Notes: generated by a model from the letters alone, not told the origin. DNA of 64,000 nucleotides from Diphasiastrum complanatum (GCA_029204225.1 CM055113.1:6589019-6653018); one strand, 5' to 3'. Shown: positions 48,351 through 60,589, counted from the stretch's first letter. Program-made: numbers and translations.

Positions 48351-49299
48351 ATGGGAGACATGGTTTTGATACTCAGCTACATGCATAACCAGCCATGTAA
48401 CCATCTACAGCTCAAGAGGATCAGTAATCTAGTACAGGGAGCAATCTTACCATTATCTACTGAATCAGAAACAATCAAAGACAAGATTAACTACTGGAGC
48501 AAGAAACGAGATTCAAGAAACAAGAAACAAGATTCCTAGCAGCATTTTAATAATCTAAGAATCAAGAACACTCATTACTTGATGCTTAGATTACTCAAGA
48601 ACAATCAAGAACTGGGTTGCAAGGGAGTATGCAAGATCTATACCACAAACCAGCCTATCTAGTTTACTTGAATGCTGATTACTACCTCATTCCACAAACA
48701 AGAACTGAATCCTAATCCAGAACTAAGCAAGAAACAAGAAACAAGAACCTAGTTAATCCACAATGCAAAGGAATCAAGCATTCTCATAGAAATCTCACTC
48801 AAGATCATTGCCATAAGCAAGGAGCTTAGCTATCATCAAGAACTCATGGAGGATCCTCTTTATTAGTTCAAGAGAACTTGACAATACATTCAAAAGCTCC
48901 ATCACAAGAGAGGTGGGGGGGCAATAAGCAAGAAGGCTGCCCATGTGGAGCCCAAGTAGCAATTCCACCAAATTAGAAATTACATGTGGAATTTGCCCTT
49001 CCACTAAAGGTCACCATCAAAAGGTGGCTCACTCTTACTAATTTAAGGGGGGTCTACATTTATTCACAATGCCTAGGAAATATTACTAGCTCCTACATGG
49101 TCATTCCTTCTTTGGGATACACCATGTAGGCTCACATAGATAACTCACTGTCTTCTTAGCTAGTAATTCCTCGGCTCTCATGCTCGGCTCTCAGCTTCTT
49201 CTGCTCTCCTCCTTCTAAGACCTCCTCGGTCATGGGCGAGAGATAACTTGTGTCTTCAGCTTGGCTCGACATCTGAGGAGTCTTTAGAATCTGCTAACA
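48351..49299 (-). repeat. X3 3' LTR (lower boundary approximate)
   Basis: On the minus strand it begins TGTTAGCAGATTC immediately after the purine-rich GATTAGGGTGGATAA; X4 has the same TGTTAGCA start in the same position after ORF-X. An AATAAAGAGG polyadenylation-like signal lies near 48860, and runs of AAGAAACAAG units lie near 48505-48535 and 48728-48745. The expected TGCTAACA end was not found, so the LTR is truncated by whatever lies at 48.3 kb. Confidence 0.6.
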
Positions 49300-49515
49300 T
49301 TATCCACCCTAATCTGTTGCAGGACCCACTGCAACACCAATGATGTCTTCCGCTTGGCACTTGAAAAAGCGTGGATCTTCGTTCGCTTCCGTAAAACCAG
49401 GTGCTTATTATCCGCAAAATTTATTCGTCAAAATTGGAAGTCTCTCAATTGGCCACTACATACCAGTCCTCTTGAGCACTTCTTGTGAATCCTACTTGCC
49501 TCGTTGTCGTGTCGT

Positions 49516-52500
49516 CTACTTTTGCTCACTCATTTTTTGACCCAGGGCTTCAAAAACTTGAAAGCGGAGCTTACTTCCGAAATTGAGGGCCCCCAAATAT
49601 TCTCTTATCTTTTCTACGAAGCCCATTTCCTGCCAATCTTCCACCATGGTCACATAGTGTGACGACATGAAGGCCGCTCTGTAGTATAGCCTGGCCATCA
49701 TCTCATGGTCTTTTTCTGACTGGAGGGCGACATTTGGGTTGATTTTAATGGGCTCCAGGCCTCGATCCCAGTAACAATCTTGTTGCATCAGGAAGGCCAT
49801 GGATCTGCAATACTTGGCACTTTCTTGCACGCAAAGATCGGCACTTGATTTGTATCTATGCCCGAAGTCGAGTAATTCCAGCCTCAGATCATCCGGTGAG
49901 GTTCTCTCTGGAATTCCCGGAATGACTGGCCAGTTTACTAACTCCACTCGAGGCTTTTCCATCGGCCATGGGTTTCAACGTTTGAGTGGCATGTAGAAAG
50001 GATCCACTCACTTCCATGTCGGTGCTTTCAAATACTCTTGAAGCCGCCTGTTATCTTTCAGGACTTTAGTCCGCCATTCTGTCTGCGATTGTAGCACGGC
50101 AATGATCTCGGCCCCGGTGGAGTATTGGCTTTGATCAATGTCTTCTTTGCCTCCCCTCATGTTGGGAGAGTAATTCCTCTCAAATTTCTCTGACTCCCTT
50201 GTGTCAGCCATTTTGCCTTTGGGCCTAGTAGGGGAACTTGTCCTACGCAGCTGGGATGGCCTTGCCAGATAATCATCTACGGCCTTGGTGCCCGTATCTT
50301 TCTCTTTAGCTCACTCACTTGTCCATGGCTCAGCTGCACCCATGTCTAGTCTGGATGAGAACCTTCTTGTTTGTGGTTGGTCTGCCAAGAAGTCATCATC
50401 ATCCCCCATGTCCGTGTTAGTTTCTAGAAGGTCGGGGATGGCATAATCTGGGGAGAGGTGTGCGGGGGTGATAGGTTTAGGAGGAGGCAGGATCAACAAG
50501 TTATACGCAGCACCGGGGGAGTGGAGTTGTTGGAGGAACTCATCCCGTCAGGCTTTGTAAGTGTCAACTGGACCTTTTGAGTGGCCCATTGTTTTGCTAG
50601 GAGGTGATGAAGAGAGAGGAGATGGAAGAATTGGGTAAGTTGGAATGAATGTTTCAGAAAAATTAAATGCAGAGTAAGAGGAAGGGTTAAAGGTGGGAGG
50701 GGTTCGGAGAAAAGTCATGGAAGCAGCACCGGCTCTCTGGCCACCCGATCCCAAGCTACCATATGAAGGGTGGGTTTGCCCGCCTTGATTCCCTGCTCCA
50801 TCATTCCCATCATCGTCCCGTGGCTTCGTTATTTGAAAACCTGCTTGAACCTTGCACGCCATGTCCGATAATTGGTTCACCTTGTCCAAGACTTGCTGCA
50901 AGGCCTTCGCGGTTTCTTCCAGCTGCTTCTGGGACTCCAGGATGATTTTCTCTTGTTTGGCCACAATGTTTTAAAAATTTCTCTTTTCGGCTTGGATTAG
51001 CCTTACGTATTTTTCCATCCGGATGGCTGAGGCCTGTGGGGCTTGGAATTGAATGTCCTCGGGCTTGACTAGAAGAGCGTTGACTATCATTGCACCCGAT
51101 GATCCGTCTCGTACTTGGTCGATTTGGACCATCTTGTGCTTCAGTTGTTGTTGGACCTCTTCCAAAGTGGATTTCTGCCCGGCCATCATGGATCTGGTTT
51201 CCATTGTCTCTTCCTCTTTTTCTTTGGCCAGCCTTTGATATCGCATATTTTTTTGGTCTTGATGTTGGACCTTGCTCTCGAGCACTTGATGCTAGCTCAC
51301 CAACCAATGCATGTGGTAGCTCGTTTTGGATAGGCCTATCATCGAGCGCTTGGCTGCTTCAGTGAGCTTTTCAAGGTTAGTGAGAGTTGGGTACTGATTT
51401 GGGGTGTGGGCCGATGAGACTAAACCAGAAAATAAATGTGGTGTTAGAGCTGAAGATGAGGTGGAGGTGGTGGAGGGAGTGGAGGGATGATGTTAGTAAT
51501 GATTGTGGTGGTGGTGGTTAGTGGAGGGGTCAGACTTCTTCCTGGTTGCTCCACCTTTTCTGGCTCATCGTTGTTTATTTCCATCAGGTCCGTAGCATCA
51601 AAATATTGCGATGTGTCCAATGTGTAGACTTTATGGGCTTGTGGTTGCTGAGCCACTTCTGTGTCCTAGGGACTCGATATCCCCACTCCTCTCCTCCCCA
51701 AAATTTGTGCCAATGGTGAGGTGGCGTTTGCATAGTATTCAATGTGGGTGGGGTGGTGGCTTCATCTCCTTGACCTGTGGCTTGAGTTACTACTGTATTA
51801 GGTGGTTGTGTAGATGTAGTTGCTCCATCACCCCCGTCGATGACATGTGAGGGTGACGAGTGTTGTTGTGATGTCGTGGATGAGATGCCAACATCTGAGG
51901 TGGAACCATCTGAAACTGATCCCACCGGTGATGTGCTCTTAGCTTGAAGCTTCTCTTGCCTCCGTTGTTGTCGTGTTCCCGACAACTGAGCCTTTGAGGT
52001 ATCTACCTGTTGAGCTCTGGAAGTTGCAGCTGTTTGTGGATCCTGTGGTAGGCTTCTTGGATTCTGCACCAGAGGGAGGATACTGGTGTTGACTCGTTTA
52101 GCCTGGGATCTCGATGGTGAAGTGTTCCTTGCACGCTTGGACTTCTTGTGTTCAATGGAAATTTCCCATGCCTTGTCCGCAAGCTGCAGTTGTTGTTGAA
52201 GCTTTGGCCCATTCTGTACTTGGTGAAGAGTGATATTTGTCATTAGATATCCCAATATTGTGATGGGCTGCTTGTTGTTAATGCAATCATGAAGACAATT
52301 TGAAACAAACTCTGCCCAGTCATAGAGATTCTGGGAGTGCAGTCGTGAATCTGCCATCATGTGAAATAGGGACATGGGTATCCTCTGTAACTTTTTCCTT
52401 GGTCATTGTGTGCACTTTGTCAAGTACGCACATGCCGCTTGTAATTGGGAGTCATTGATTGCATCAACTCGATACCCGTCTTTTTTTTTCTAGTTTGCCA

Positions 52501-52850
52501 CTGATGGATCAATAAATTTGAAATACGTTGTGTGACAGCATTGGGTCCTCTTGGGAACCCAAAAGGTTGCAAGTCGGCCGGTGCAAATGATAGGTTGTAA
52601 ACATAGTTCCTCACAGGAGGGACTATTAGCTGGCATGACTTTATGTAGCATTGTAGTTGGCGTAGATCATATGCACGAGATAGGGGCTTTGATACCCCGC
52701 TAGGACAGGCATTTGGAACTCAATGGCTTGAAAGAAAGCTGCTGCCTGTTGGTACCAATGTTGCATTTTTGTAATGTCCAATGTGGATAAGTGGATGTCA
52801 AGCTTATTGGTTGTAGGGTCATCAGAGCTGGAGGCAGGGTTGGTAGACAT
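49516..52850 (-). pseudogene. ORF-X copy 3 (X3), full length with breaks
   Basis: About 1110 codons from the ATG at 52850 (MSTNPASSSDDPTTNKLDIH). The N-terminal domain extends to about 52190 with shifts (HWYQQAAAFFQAIEFQMPVL; YVYNLSFAPADLQPFGF; LYDWAEFVSNCLHDCINNKQ). A Ser/Thr/Gln-rich basic linker runs to about 51450, and a coiled coil spans about 51300-50850 (RYQRLAKEKEEETMETRSMM). A Pro/Asp-rich linker precedes the C-terminal domain, which is nearly open from 50211: FERNYSPNMRGGKEDI, LQEYLKAPTWK, VDPFYMPLKR, NWPVIPGIPERTSPDDLR, WDRGLEPIKINPNVAL and MMARLYYRAAFMSS. It lies between an A-type integrase tail (54.4-54.65 kb) and a polypurine tract plus LTR. Function unknown. Confidence 0.75.
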
Positions 52851-52889
52851 AATGAAGAAATTGGAAAAAGAGAGAAACAAATAATCTGG

Positions 52890-53130
52890 AAAAAGGGTGT
52901 CGGTGGAGATGGGATCGGAGGGCGTCGGCTGAGATGGAATGAAAATGCATTGGCTGAGATGGAGTGGGAAAGACGTCGGCTGAGATGGAAGGAAAATGCG
53001 TCGGTTGTGATGGAGTGGAAAAGGCATCGGTTGAGATGGAGTGAAAAATGCGTCGGCTGAGATGGAGTGGAAACGACATTGGCTGAGATGGCATAGAAAA
53101 GGCTTCGGCTGAGATGGAAGGAAAAAGGAA
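52890..53130 (+). repeat. Degenerate tandem repeat, GTCGGCTGAGATGG units
   Basis: About nine units averaging 25 bp, for example GGCTGAGATGGAGTGGAAA and GGCTGAGATGGAAGGAAAA. Units are diverged, with a GCGTCGGCTGAGATGGA core. The array lies just upstream of the ORF-X3 start. Confidence 0.85.
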
Positions 53131-53679
53131 TGGACTGTGAAAAATTGAGGATGGGAAGGAGGGTGTGTGAAACTGGAGGTGTTGTGGATGGAAGGGTATG
53201 GAGGATGTGTGGTAATCGAAGTATGGTGTGAACAGTGGGTTGTAGAGGAGAAGATGTGGGTATATGGTTGTGACTAAGCGGAAGAGGTTAAGACAGTTGT
53301 TTGGAGAGGATGAAAAGTGTGGAAGATTAAAAGTTGATGCTCAATAGTGTAACGGAAGCGTTTGGAATGCTTGCGTGACACTACCCCTCAACATGCGAAA
53401 TGTATCAAATGCTTTGTTCTCCACTGGCAATATTAGGGTTGGCAACGGTTTGTGATGGCGCTCTCAATGACAAATACACAAGGATGGCTGAAACTGGGTG
53501 GAAATGGTGTAGAAGCACTGACGGATGCACCAGATGAGAGAGCGCCAGGATCATGTAGGAGAGTCTGAAAATTGTCAGAGGATTGTCGCCAGGGAGGTCC
53601 AGATTTTTCACTTCGCTGAGGTGCGAATGTGGTCGAAGTGATGGCATGCCTTTGGGTGGTTGCGGGTGAGATGGGACGT

Positions 53680-54080
53680 GTCTATAGCGTCGGTCGAGAT
53701 TTTAATGAAGTTACGTCGGTCGAGATCTTATGAAAGTTCGTCGGTCGAGATCTTATGAAAGTCTGTAGGTCGAGATCTTATGAGGGTCCGTTAGTCGAGA
53801 TCTTATGAAAGTTCGTCGGTGGAGATTGAAGTGGATCCCATTGGTTGAGATTGAAATGGATCCCGTCGGTTGATATTAAAGTGGATTCCGTCGGTTGAGA
53901 TTGAAGTGGATTCCGTCGATTGAGATTGAAGTGGATCTTGTCAGTTGAGATTGAAGTGGATCCCGTCAGTTGAGATTGAAGTGGATCCCGTCGATTGGGA
54001 TTGAAGTGGATCCCGTCGGTTGAGATTGAAGTGGATCCCGTCAGCTGAGATTTAAGTGGATCCCATCGGTTGAGATTTGT
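53680..54080 (+). repeat. 25-bp tandem array, about 16 units in two sub-families
   Basis: The left units read CGTCGGTCGAGATCTTATGA with a 5-bp tail (53680-53815). The right units read CCGTCGGTTGAGATTGAAGT with a GGATC tail (53815-54075). The period is 25 bp in both. Units abut with no unique spacers. Confidence 0.93.
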
Positions 54081-54399
54081 CAAAACCTCAATATGAAGGA
54101 ATGGATCTGTTGTACGCAAGTGAAGAACTTCAGGGAGAAAATATGACTGTGGTACAGAGTAGAAGTTTTTGTGAGAAGAGTGTATCCCCGGGAATGGTTG
54201 TATGCCTGAGATACCAGTTAGACACAGAGATGAGGTGGCTAAAGTATGAGAATCAGTTCCTATGTTGTAGCCTATCATTTGTTGATCTAGGACATTCATG
54301 ACCCATGAGTATGTACAGGAAGGGAAAATGCATAGAAAGGACATAGAACAAGGCATGCAAAACGAGAAGTAAAAATAAAATTAAATTAAAAATAATAAA

Positions 54400-54655
54400 A
54401 TAAAGAGAAATGTAGAATATGTACTAGGGAAAAGATGTTAACTGGGTCAACAAAGAACAACTCTTCGTAATACCGCCATAGACAACCACCGTTTACGACA
54501 GTGTCTAGGAGTATCCCGTCAAGTGTTTGTAGTTGGACGGCACCATTAGGAAAAATTTTATTAATAATGTATGGCCCCTCACTTCTGAACTCCAATTTGC
54601 CCGGGTGCTTCTTTGATGTATGAAGAAGCACCTGGTCACCTAAGTGTAGGCTTCG
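54400..54655 (-). pseudogene. A-type integrase C-terminal end (X3 element)
   Basis: GDQVLLHTSKKHPGKLEF, then EGPYIINKIFPNGAVQLQTL and NGGCLWRYYEELF, matches the A1 integrase end (GDFVLMYKTKLIKGKLKF; EGPYKVKEILNYGAVILEH). It is cut at about 54655 by a plus-strand chromovirus fragment. This ties X3 to the same kind of element as A1, A2 and X4. Confidence 0.8.
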
Positions 54656-55665
54656 ACTCAATTTATGTGGTGGTTGACCTCTTTTCAAAGCAAGTTCATC
54701 TGGTACCAACTAAAAGTTCAGTGACAGCTGAAGAAGTGGCAAGGTTATTTTTCAAATGTGTCTTCAAATACCACGGCCTGCCTAGAATGATTTTTTTTGA
54801 CCGAGACACTAAGTTCGTCGGAAAGTTTTGGACTTGTCTATTTTGCCTCGTGGAAACTGGACTAAATTTCAGCACTGCATATCACCCTCAGACAGATGGG
54901 CAAACGGAACGAGTCAATCGACAGATTGAACAATATTTACGAAATTATGTTTCTTGGGACCAATCCGATTGGGTCAACTACTTGGATATTCTCGAGTTTG
55001 CACATAACAACCAAGTGAACAGATCTACTGGAAGGGCACCCTTCGAGATAAGCAATGGTCGGCTACCGATTGTTCCAAGCTCTTTTCTTACAGGCGTGCA
55101 GGAAACACCAGTACCCACTGTGGAGGAATTCATCAATGAATGGCACACAAAGCTGACAGAGGTGAAGTCATTTTTAGAGCAATCACAAAGGAGTATGGCA
55201 GCTGACGTAAACCCACATCGACGAGAACTGGAATTTGAGGAAGGTGATCAAGTATGGCTGAACACAAAGAACATTGTGTTACCAAAAGGTTTCTCTCATA
55301 AGTTCGTTCGACCTTATGCGGGACCATATTATGTCACCAAGAAGATCAACCCAGTGGCTTATCGATTGACGCTGCCATCCAGCTTGGATATACACAATGT
55401 GTTTCATATCTCATTACTCAAACGATACAAACCAGATGAGCGATTTGATCGGCAACACGAACTCCGTCACCCACCGACGACACTTGATGATACGATGAGG
55501 CAGCTTGTACCAAAACAAATAGACACATAGAAAGCGAACTGGCTCAACGTGAATATCTAGTAAAGTGGCTATGGGCTCCACTCATTGAGGCTTCTTGGGA
55601 GTACGAAGACAAACTTAAGGAGTTTCTCTATCTTCAACCGAATCGGAATACACACTAACATCCAG
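54655..55665 (+). pseudogene. Chromovirus integrase fragment with chromodomain-like tail, second family
   Basis: About 290 open codons: VVVDLFSKQVHLVPTKSSVT, GLPRMIFFDRDTKFVGKFW, the catalytic Glu block TAYHPQTDGQTERVNRQIEQ, and a C-terminal domain (GDQVWLNTKNIVL; FVRPYAGPYYVTKKINPVAY). After a TAG near 55528 the frame continues with YLVKWLWAPLIEASWEYE, which resembles a chromodomain. Its sequence is not that of B. It begins abruptly, and the ATG at 54613 lies in antisense X3 DNA, so it is no real start. Confidence 0.88.
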
Positions 55666-55671
55666 AACAAA

Positions 55672-55855
55672 GGAGATCCTATGGTTGAAGAGGCTTTTGG
55701 TGGAATTGCAAGTCATGGAGGCCGACGAGCAGCCAACAATATTTTGTGACAACCAATCAAGCCAAGCATTAGCAACCAATCTCACATTCCATGCAAGGAG
55801 CAAGCACATAGAGATTGCTCACCATTTTGTGAGGGAAAAGGTTCAAGCAAATCAA
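55672..55855 (+). pseudogene. copia RNase H tail fragment
   Basis: LLVELQVMEADEQPTIFCDN, then QALATNLTFHARSKHIEIAH and HFVREKV, is the copia RNase H C-terminus, similar to copia1 near 16890-16985. It joins directly to the next fragment in an open frame. Confidence 0.85.
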
Positions 55856-56264
55856 ACAAGAATGAAAATCTATGGAAGGCAACTAAGTGGAGCAGAGTCA
55901 AGCAGATCAAGTGTAGCTGAAGACCAAGAACCTTGCACTTCAAGCTGTCAGCAAGCTTATGCTCACTCAATTAATTTTCTTGAGAATGACGAATGTACTT
56001 TCTGCTTTGGAGATCATCTAAGTACCAGGTGTCCAATCAAGAATATGTGCTTCTTACAAGGACAAAATGCAGAGCATCAAGTTTGATCGCAAGATATAGA
56101 TATTCAATGGTCAGAAGCAGAATCAAGCTAACAAGGAGCTCATCCGAAGGATGGATGTCAGATTGATCCATCTAAACCACAAGTTTTTTCAACAACCAAT
56201 GGCAAGGTGGAGGTATTGGTCATATTATCTTGCATGTCTCCGAACTCTAAAGAATACCACAATT
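55856..56264 (+). pseudogene. Ty3 gag nucleocapsid fragment
   Basis: CTFCFGDHLSTRCPIKNMC (55990-56050) is a zinc knuckle with CX2CX3HX4C spacing, the same short spacing seen in A1 gag. The open frame runs from the copia fragment to 56086 without a stop; the rest is broken. It is cut by the 1-kb repeat at 56265. Confidence 0.65.
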
Positions 56265-57379
56265 TGTTGGAAATTAAGCCCACAGTTGCCTCCTTGGTGA
56301 ACCATAACTTAGACATCCAATTTATTTGAAGGACGTCTACAACGAACTTTCGGTTGATCTACAGCAAAGGGTATTATAATTTTAGGTTCAGATGTTAAGT
56401 TTAATAACTTGTAGTCATTGAAGACTTGGCCATCTTCAAGGACTTCCACAAAACTTGCATTCAGAACAAATCTGTAGATTTACATTATTCTTGAATAGTC
56501 TGCAGAAATACACTAAGTGTCGTAGTTCGCATTTTTTACACTTTCCCAAAAAGCACAACACTTACCTTCGACTTCTTCCGTTCAATTATTTTAAAGAGGC
56601 CAACTTGTTCATAGTTCAACAATTTAACTATTTTCAACACCTTCATCCCTTTTTTGCATTTTTCCAAAAAATGCGAACAGAGAGAAAATTCCAAAAGGTC
56701 CTTTATTTTTAAGGTTTAAACTGCTAAAGACACCTTCAACTTGTTTTAAGGGTACTTTCGGCATTCCCGAAAAGAACGAAAGAGTTGAATTGTTAAAGAG
56801 ATCTTCGTCTTTTTTTTTAGGGCACCTTAAAACTTGTTTAAAGGCACCTTTAGCTTTTTCACAAAACGCCGAAAGGAGAGAAAAATATTGAAGGTTATCT
56901 GTTTTAAACGAGGAACATTCTCAACCACTTTCCGTGATTTGTGAAGTGAGAGATAACCACTTCACGTAAAATGCAAAGTGAGAGATTTTGCGACGTCCTC
57001 ATCCGCGTCAATGATACTGACTTGTTGACCTTATACATACTATGTGCAGTTGTCACAAAAGCCATATACTTCCAAGTACAACAGTTTTTCTGATTAGGTG
57101 ACAAACATTCAATGTAGTTAATACATGGATGAAATCTATAAATAGATCATCTAGGCACAGATTAGTGGTTGCTCCATCCATGAGACGTATTGTTTGAGCC
57201 TCCCAATTACGTCGTCAATTTTTTGTTGTAATTGCTATTTGTTTGTGCTTTAGTGTAATATAGCAGCAGCACATTTTTATCTATGTACAATGTAGATGAA
57301 TGCTGGTTGTGATTGAATGCACTTACATCGTTGTTTGATCGCACTTGTTTACTCACTTTGATCAGAACACGGACGTCTA
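56265..57379 (+). repeat. 1-kb LTR-like repeat, copy 2
   Basis: 1115 bp matching 32051-33035, with insertions around 56510-56930 that duplicate the CTTTCGGCATTTTCC-type and ACCTTTAGCTTTTTC motifs. TATA-like TCTATAAATAG near 57135. Confidence 0.7.
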
Positions 57380-58389
57380 TGACTCCTTAGTTTCTAATCG
57401 GATGATGGTTGTCTTTGACGCTTGAAGAACTCGCGATATCACACTGCTCTTCCATTTCTTTTATACTTCACATTGAATTTGATTTCAGTAGTACCACACA
57501 CAAACCATCTCTAATTTCTTCAGTGGACTGTACTCTCGTTTTAGAGTATGAATTGATTTTTAAGATTCTGTTGGGCAATTAAAACACATAAAGCTATGAT
57601 TATCTCTAGCATAAGCTGTCTATTAGACTATTTTTGCACCTAGCAGCCGATTAGAAAGGGAGAGCTGTTCTGCAATATTTATGCTCTCTTTTCCATTCTC
57701 ATTCTTCCTTCTAACCTGCCCCCATCACAATAGCCTACCAGTCTATTTTGTGGAAGGTCCTAAGGGGAATCTATTACCAGTGTATGCCTAGAGACGATAG
57801 TATACTGCACTCGGTAAGATGCTATGGATGAGGAGGAAAACATCGTTGAGCTGAATGTCCACATCAAGGAAATCCATCAACATTCATACCATGTTGTGCA
57901 CAATGAGGAGTTAATCATCCATGTCGAGTTTGGCCGATGAGAAATTTTCAAATATCCAGGAGGCATTTGGCTTATGTAGATCGATATGCACCTATGTTGG
58001 CCAATCCACCTACAAATCGAATGCACTATAAATGGAAAATCCTAATGCCACTGAGTTATGAACCGAGTGAGGAAGAAGGCAATTTGACAAAAGTCCCAAG
58101 GCACATGGAGACGCCCACGGACAAAAGACAATGACATCACAAAAATTAGAGCTGGTAGAGTCAATCAAGCCAATGATAGTTGAGGAAGTCAAGAAATTGA
58201 CAACTGAGAAAATATGACAAGTTCTATTAGGACTCTTGGTGCACTAAATGCTCAAATTTATTAGTGATGAATTACAACGGGAGCATGTGTCAACGGAGCG
58301 ATGAGAAGGCAGTTTTGAACAAGATCCAAGAGAAATTGCGGTCACGCAGCCTTCAAATGGGAAGTGCACTAGCAAGGGGAAGACTAAGG
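57380..58389. other. No gene recognised
   Basis: A broken frame around 57820-58180 reads acidic and basic stretches without similarity I can name; it may be an old retrotransposon leader or gag piece. No RNA gene or LTR is evident. Confidence 0.4.
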
Positions 58390-58829
58390 TGGATGATTGT
58401 TTTAAAGTTGATGACTGGGTATATCTTAGATTACCTAAGGATTCTAAGACTATGAGTACAGGGAAGCATTATAAATTGTCTACGAGATATTGTGGACCAT
58501 TTCGGATCATAAAGAAAATTGGTTCTTTAGCTTACAAACTAGATCTTCAGAACAAGACTACAACTCACCCTGTGTTTCACATAGGCCGTTTAAAATTAAG
58601 TTTACATGAAGGTAACGTAGTTGATTCAGAGGAAGATCTTACCCATTTGGAAGACTCATGGCTTAGTGTTCTTTTGGAACCTGAAAAGGTACTCAGAACT
58701 AGAGATAAACAATTGAGAAATTGTTCTATCTCTGAGTGCTTGATCAGGCGGAAGGGACGGACTGAGCATGATGATTCATGGGAGAGGGTCGAAAGCATAA
58801 AGAAGAATTTCCCTAGGTTTCATTTCTAG
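58390..58829 (+). pseudogene. Chromovirus B3 integrase C-terminus and chromodomain
   Basis: An uninterrupted 146-codon frame: FKVDDWVYLRLPKDSKTMST, GPFRIIKKIGSLAYKLDLQ and a chromodomain with SECLIRRKGRTEHDDSWE. Homology to B starts abruptly at about 58393, so the copy is 5'-truncated. The chromodomain is nearly identical to B2 (30140-30397). Confidence 0.88.
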
Positions 58830-58857
58830 AGATAGAAATGGATTAAGGGGGGAAGAA

Positions 58858-59338
58858 TGTTATGTCCATGTCCTGTACAAGGGAATCGGAATAATTCCTA
58901 ACATGGATAGCCAGTCACTCCACTTGTATGTGGTTATTAGTTATGCTACGTCAATCTGGATGTTGTCGTATTAAATAATTACTAATTTTTTTGGGCCCAG
59001 ACCTATAATTGGACATAGGAGCACATGCATGGTGAAGACTGCTTTAATGCAAGAATAGGAGGTCAATAGCTCAATTTAGGTTGCATGGGAATCCTAAATA
59101 GAATATTCTCTCTCTCTTGAGGAGAATAAGTCTAGTGGAAACTCGCCCATCCTCCTATTGTGAATTATGATTCTTGAGCCAGTTTCTCCTCTTTGTGTTC
59201 TTCACTGTGGCTTGGGGGTGGATTGGTTAGGGTATTGACTAGCCTTTCCATATTGGTTGGGTGGTTCATGCTCCATAGGTGTCCTTTTGGTTTGCATGTT
59301 ATTAGAATCCTGAAGATCTTCACTTGGTGGTTCTTACA
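58858..59338 (+). repeat. Chromovirus B3 3' LTR
   Basis: 481 bp, TGTTATGTCC to GGTTCTTACA, preceded by the polypurine tract AAGGGGGGAAGAA. Confidence 0.9.
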
Positions 59339-59689
59339 ATAGAGGTCTATTTCATCGAAAAGAGACCGAACTATAGTAATTTGAATTTCCTAAACTTGAC
59401 ATTGTTGATTTTGATCACATAGGAATTAGACATCAAACTCAAGCTGATAGACATAAAATTGATCTAGCGCAACATCTAAACTTAAGATGAAGCAATATCA
59501 GGCTTTATGTTTAGTAATGTTCTTCTAAAATGAACTAACAGTCTATATTGAATGTCTTGTTTTATTTCTTCATATTCTCTTGTTGGAGCTCATTTACCCC
59601 AATATGTTATTCAAATTCTATTGAATACATGATCTAACATGATTCACTTTGAATTAGGAGATGATATACCACATAGATACTCGAGTTAT

Positions 59690-59960
59690 ACTACCTATTA
59701 ACTAAAATTTTAATAGTTAGGTTACTTTACTAAAATATGATAGTTAACTAAGAAATTACTAACTAGCTGATAGTCACTAACTATGCTAACTAACTAACTA
59801 GCTATCAAACAGACATTTATCTTACTATAGCTAGTTAACTATTGTACCACTAAACTAGTTAGTTAATACTACTTAGTTTAACTTAGTTACTTAACTATTC
59901 TGATAGTAAATTAATTAGTTTATAATAAGTAACCAACTAATAATAGCTAACTAATATCAA
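59690..59960. repeat. Field rich in CTAACTA / TAGTTAG motifs
   Basis: Overlapping copies in both orientations (TAGTTAACTAAG, TAACTAACTAACTAGC, AACTAGTTAGTTAA and others) cover about 270 bp. They give many small palindromes such as AACTAGTT but no fixed period. Confidence 0.7.
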
Positions 59961-60589
59961 AAGTTTAGCATATTTGATATTTAGTACTTAGATCAAGATT
60001 TAGTATAGTAATATTTAGATATTTGGTATTTTCATATTTATGTTGGAATCTCGGTTTTTAAATAAAAGAGTAGAGACATGATCTCACTATTTGGAATGTC
60101 CTACTTTTGCATATTTCTAATGTACCTAGATAGAGTAGAACTCTTAACTATAACTACTACTACTAATTAAGATCTTTCCTCTTCTAAGGTGCAATGATCA
60201 GTTTTTGATCTTCTGCTAATTTGATTATGATGAGCCTTTGTGTGAAATAACAAATAGAACAAACAGTAGCTGATCTTTAGAGGAACATTTGATAGACATA
60301 GTGCATTCAAGGATTACGTGTCATAAACAAGAGACAAGAAAAAAAAAAAATCTGTTTGATCATAGTGATTCCTAGAGCATTGTTTGACATACCACACAAT
60401 GCATTATCAGAAGAGAAACTCTGTCTCTTACGGATAAAATAGATGAGTGCCTACTATCAAAACCCAAGAAAAAAGAGACACTAAGCAGGAAAGAGCTCTC
60501 CAACATCTCGTCTTATGTAGAGGAACCAGAATCCTCAAGGACAGTTGAGTAGAGAGCAACAATAATGCATATGCCTACTTATGCACAAA

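Larger units (their letters stand above)
52851..54400 (-). promoter_or_regulatory. X3 spacer between integrase and ORF-X, with two tandem-repeat fields
   Basis: It occupies the same position as the spacers of A1, A2 and X4 and is longer. Repeats carry CGTCGGYTGAGAT or CGTCGGTCGAGAT. Noncoding; 53131-53679 between the arrays holds nothing recognisable, and no clear TATA box stands out. Confidence 0.5.

Noticed and set aside
49340-49540. Plus-strand open frame opposite the ORF-X3 end
   Set aside because: It overlaps the X3 3' end on the opposite strand and has no similarity of its own.
53680-54080. CRISPR-like array
   Set aside because: The 25-bp units abut with no unique spacers, there are no cas genes, and the context is a plant retrotransposon.
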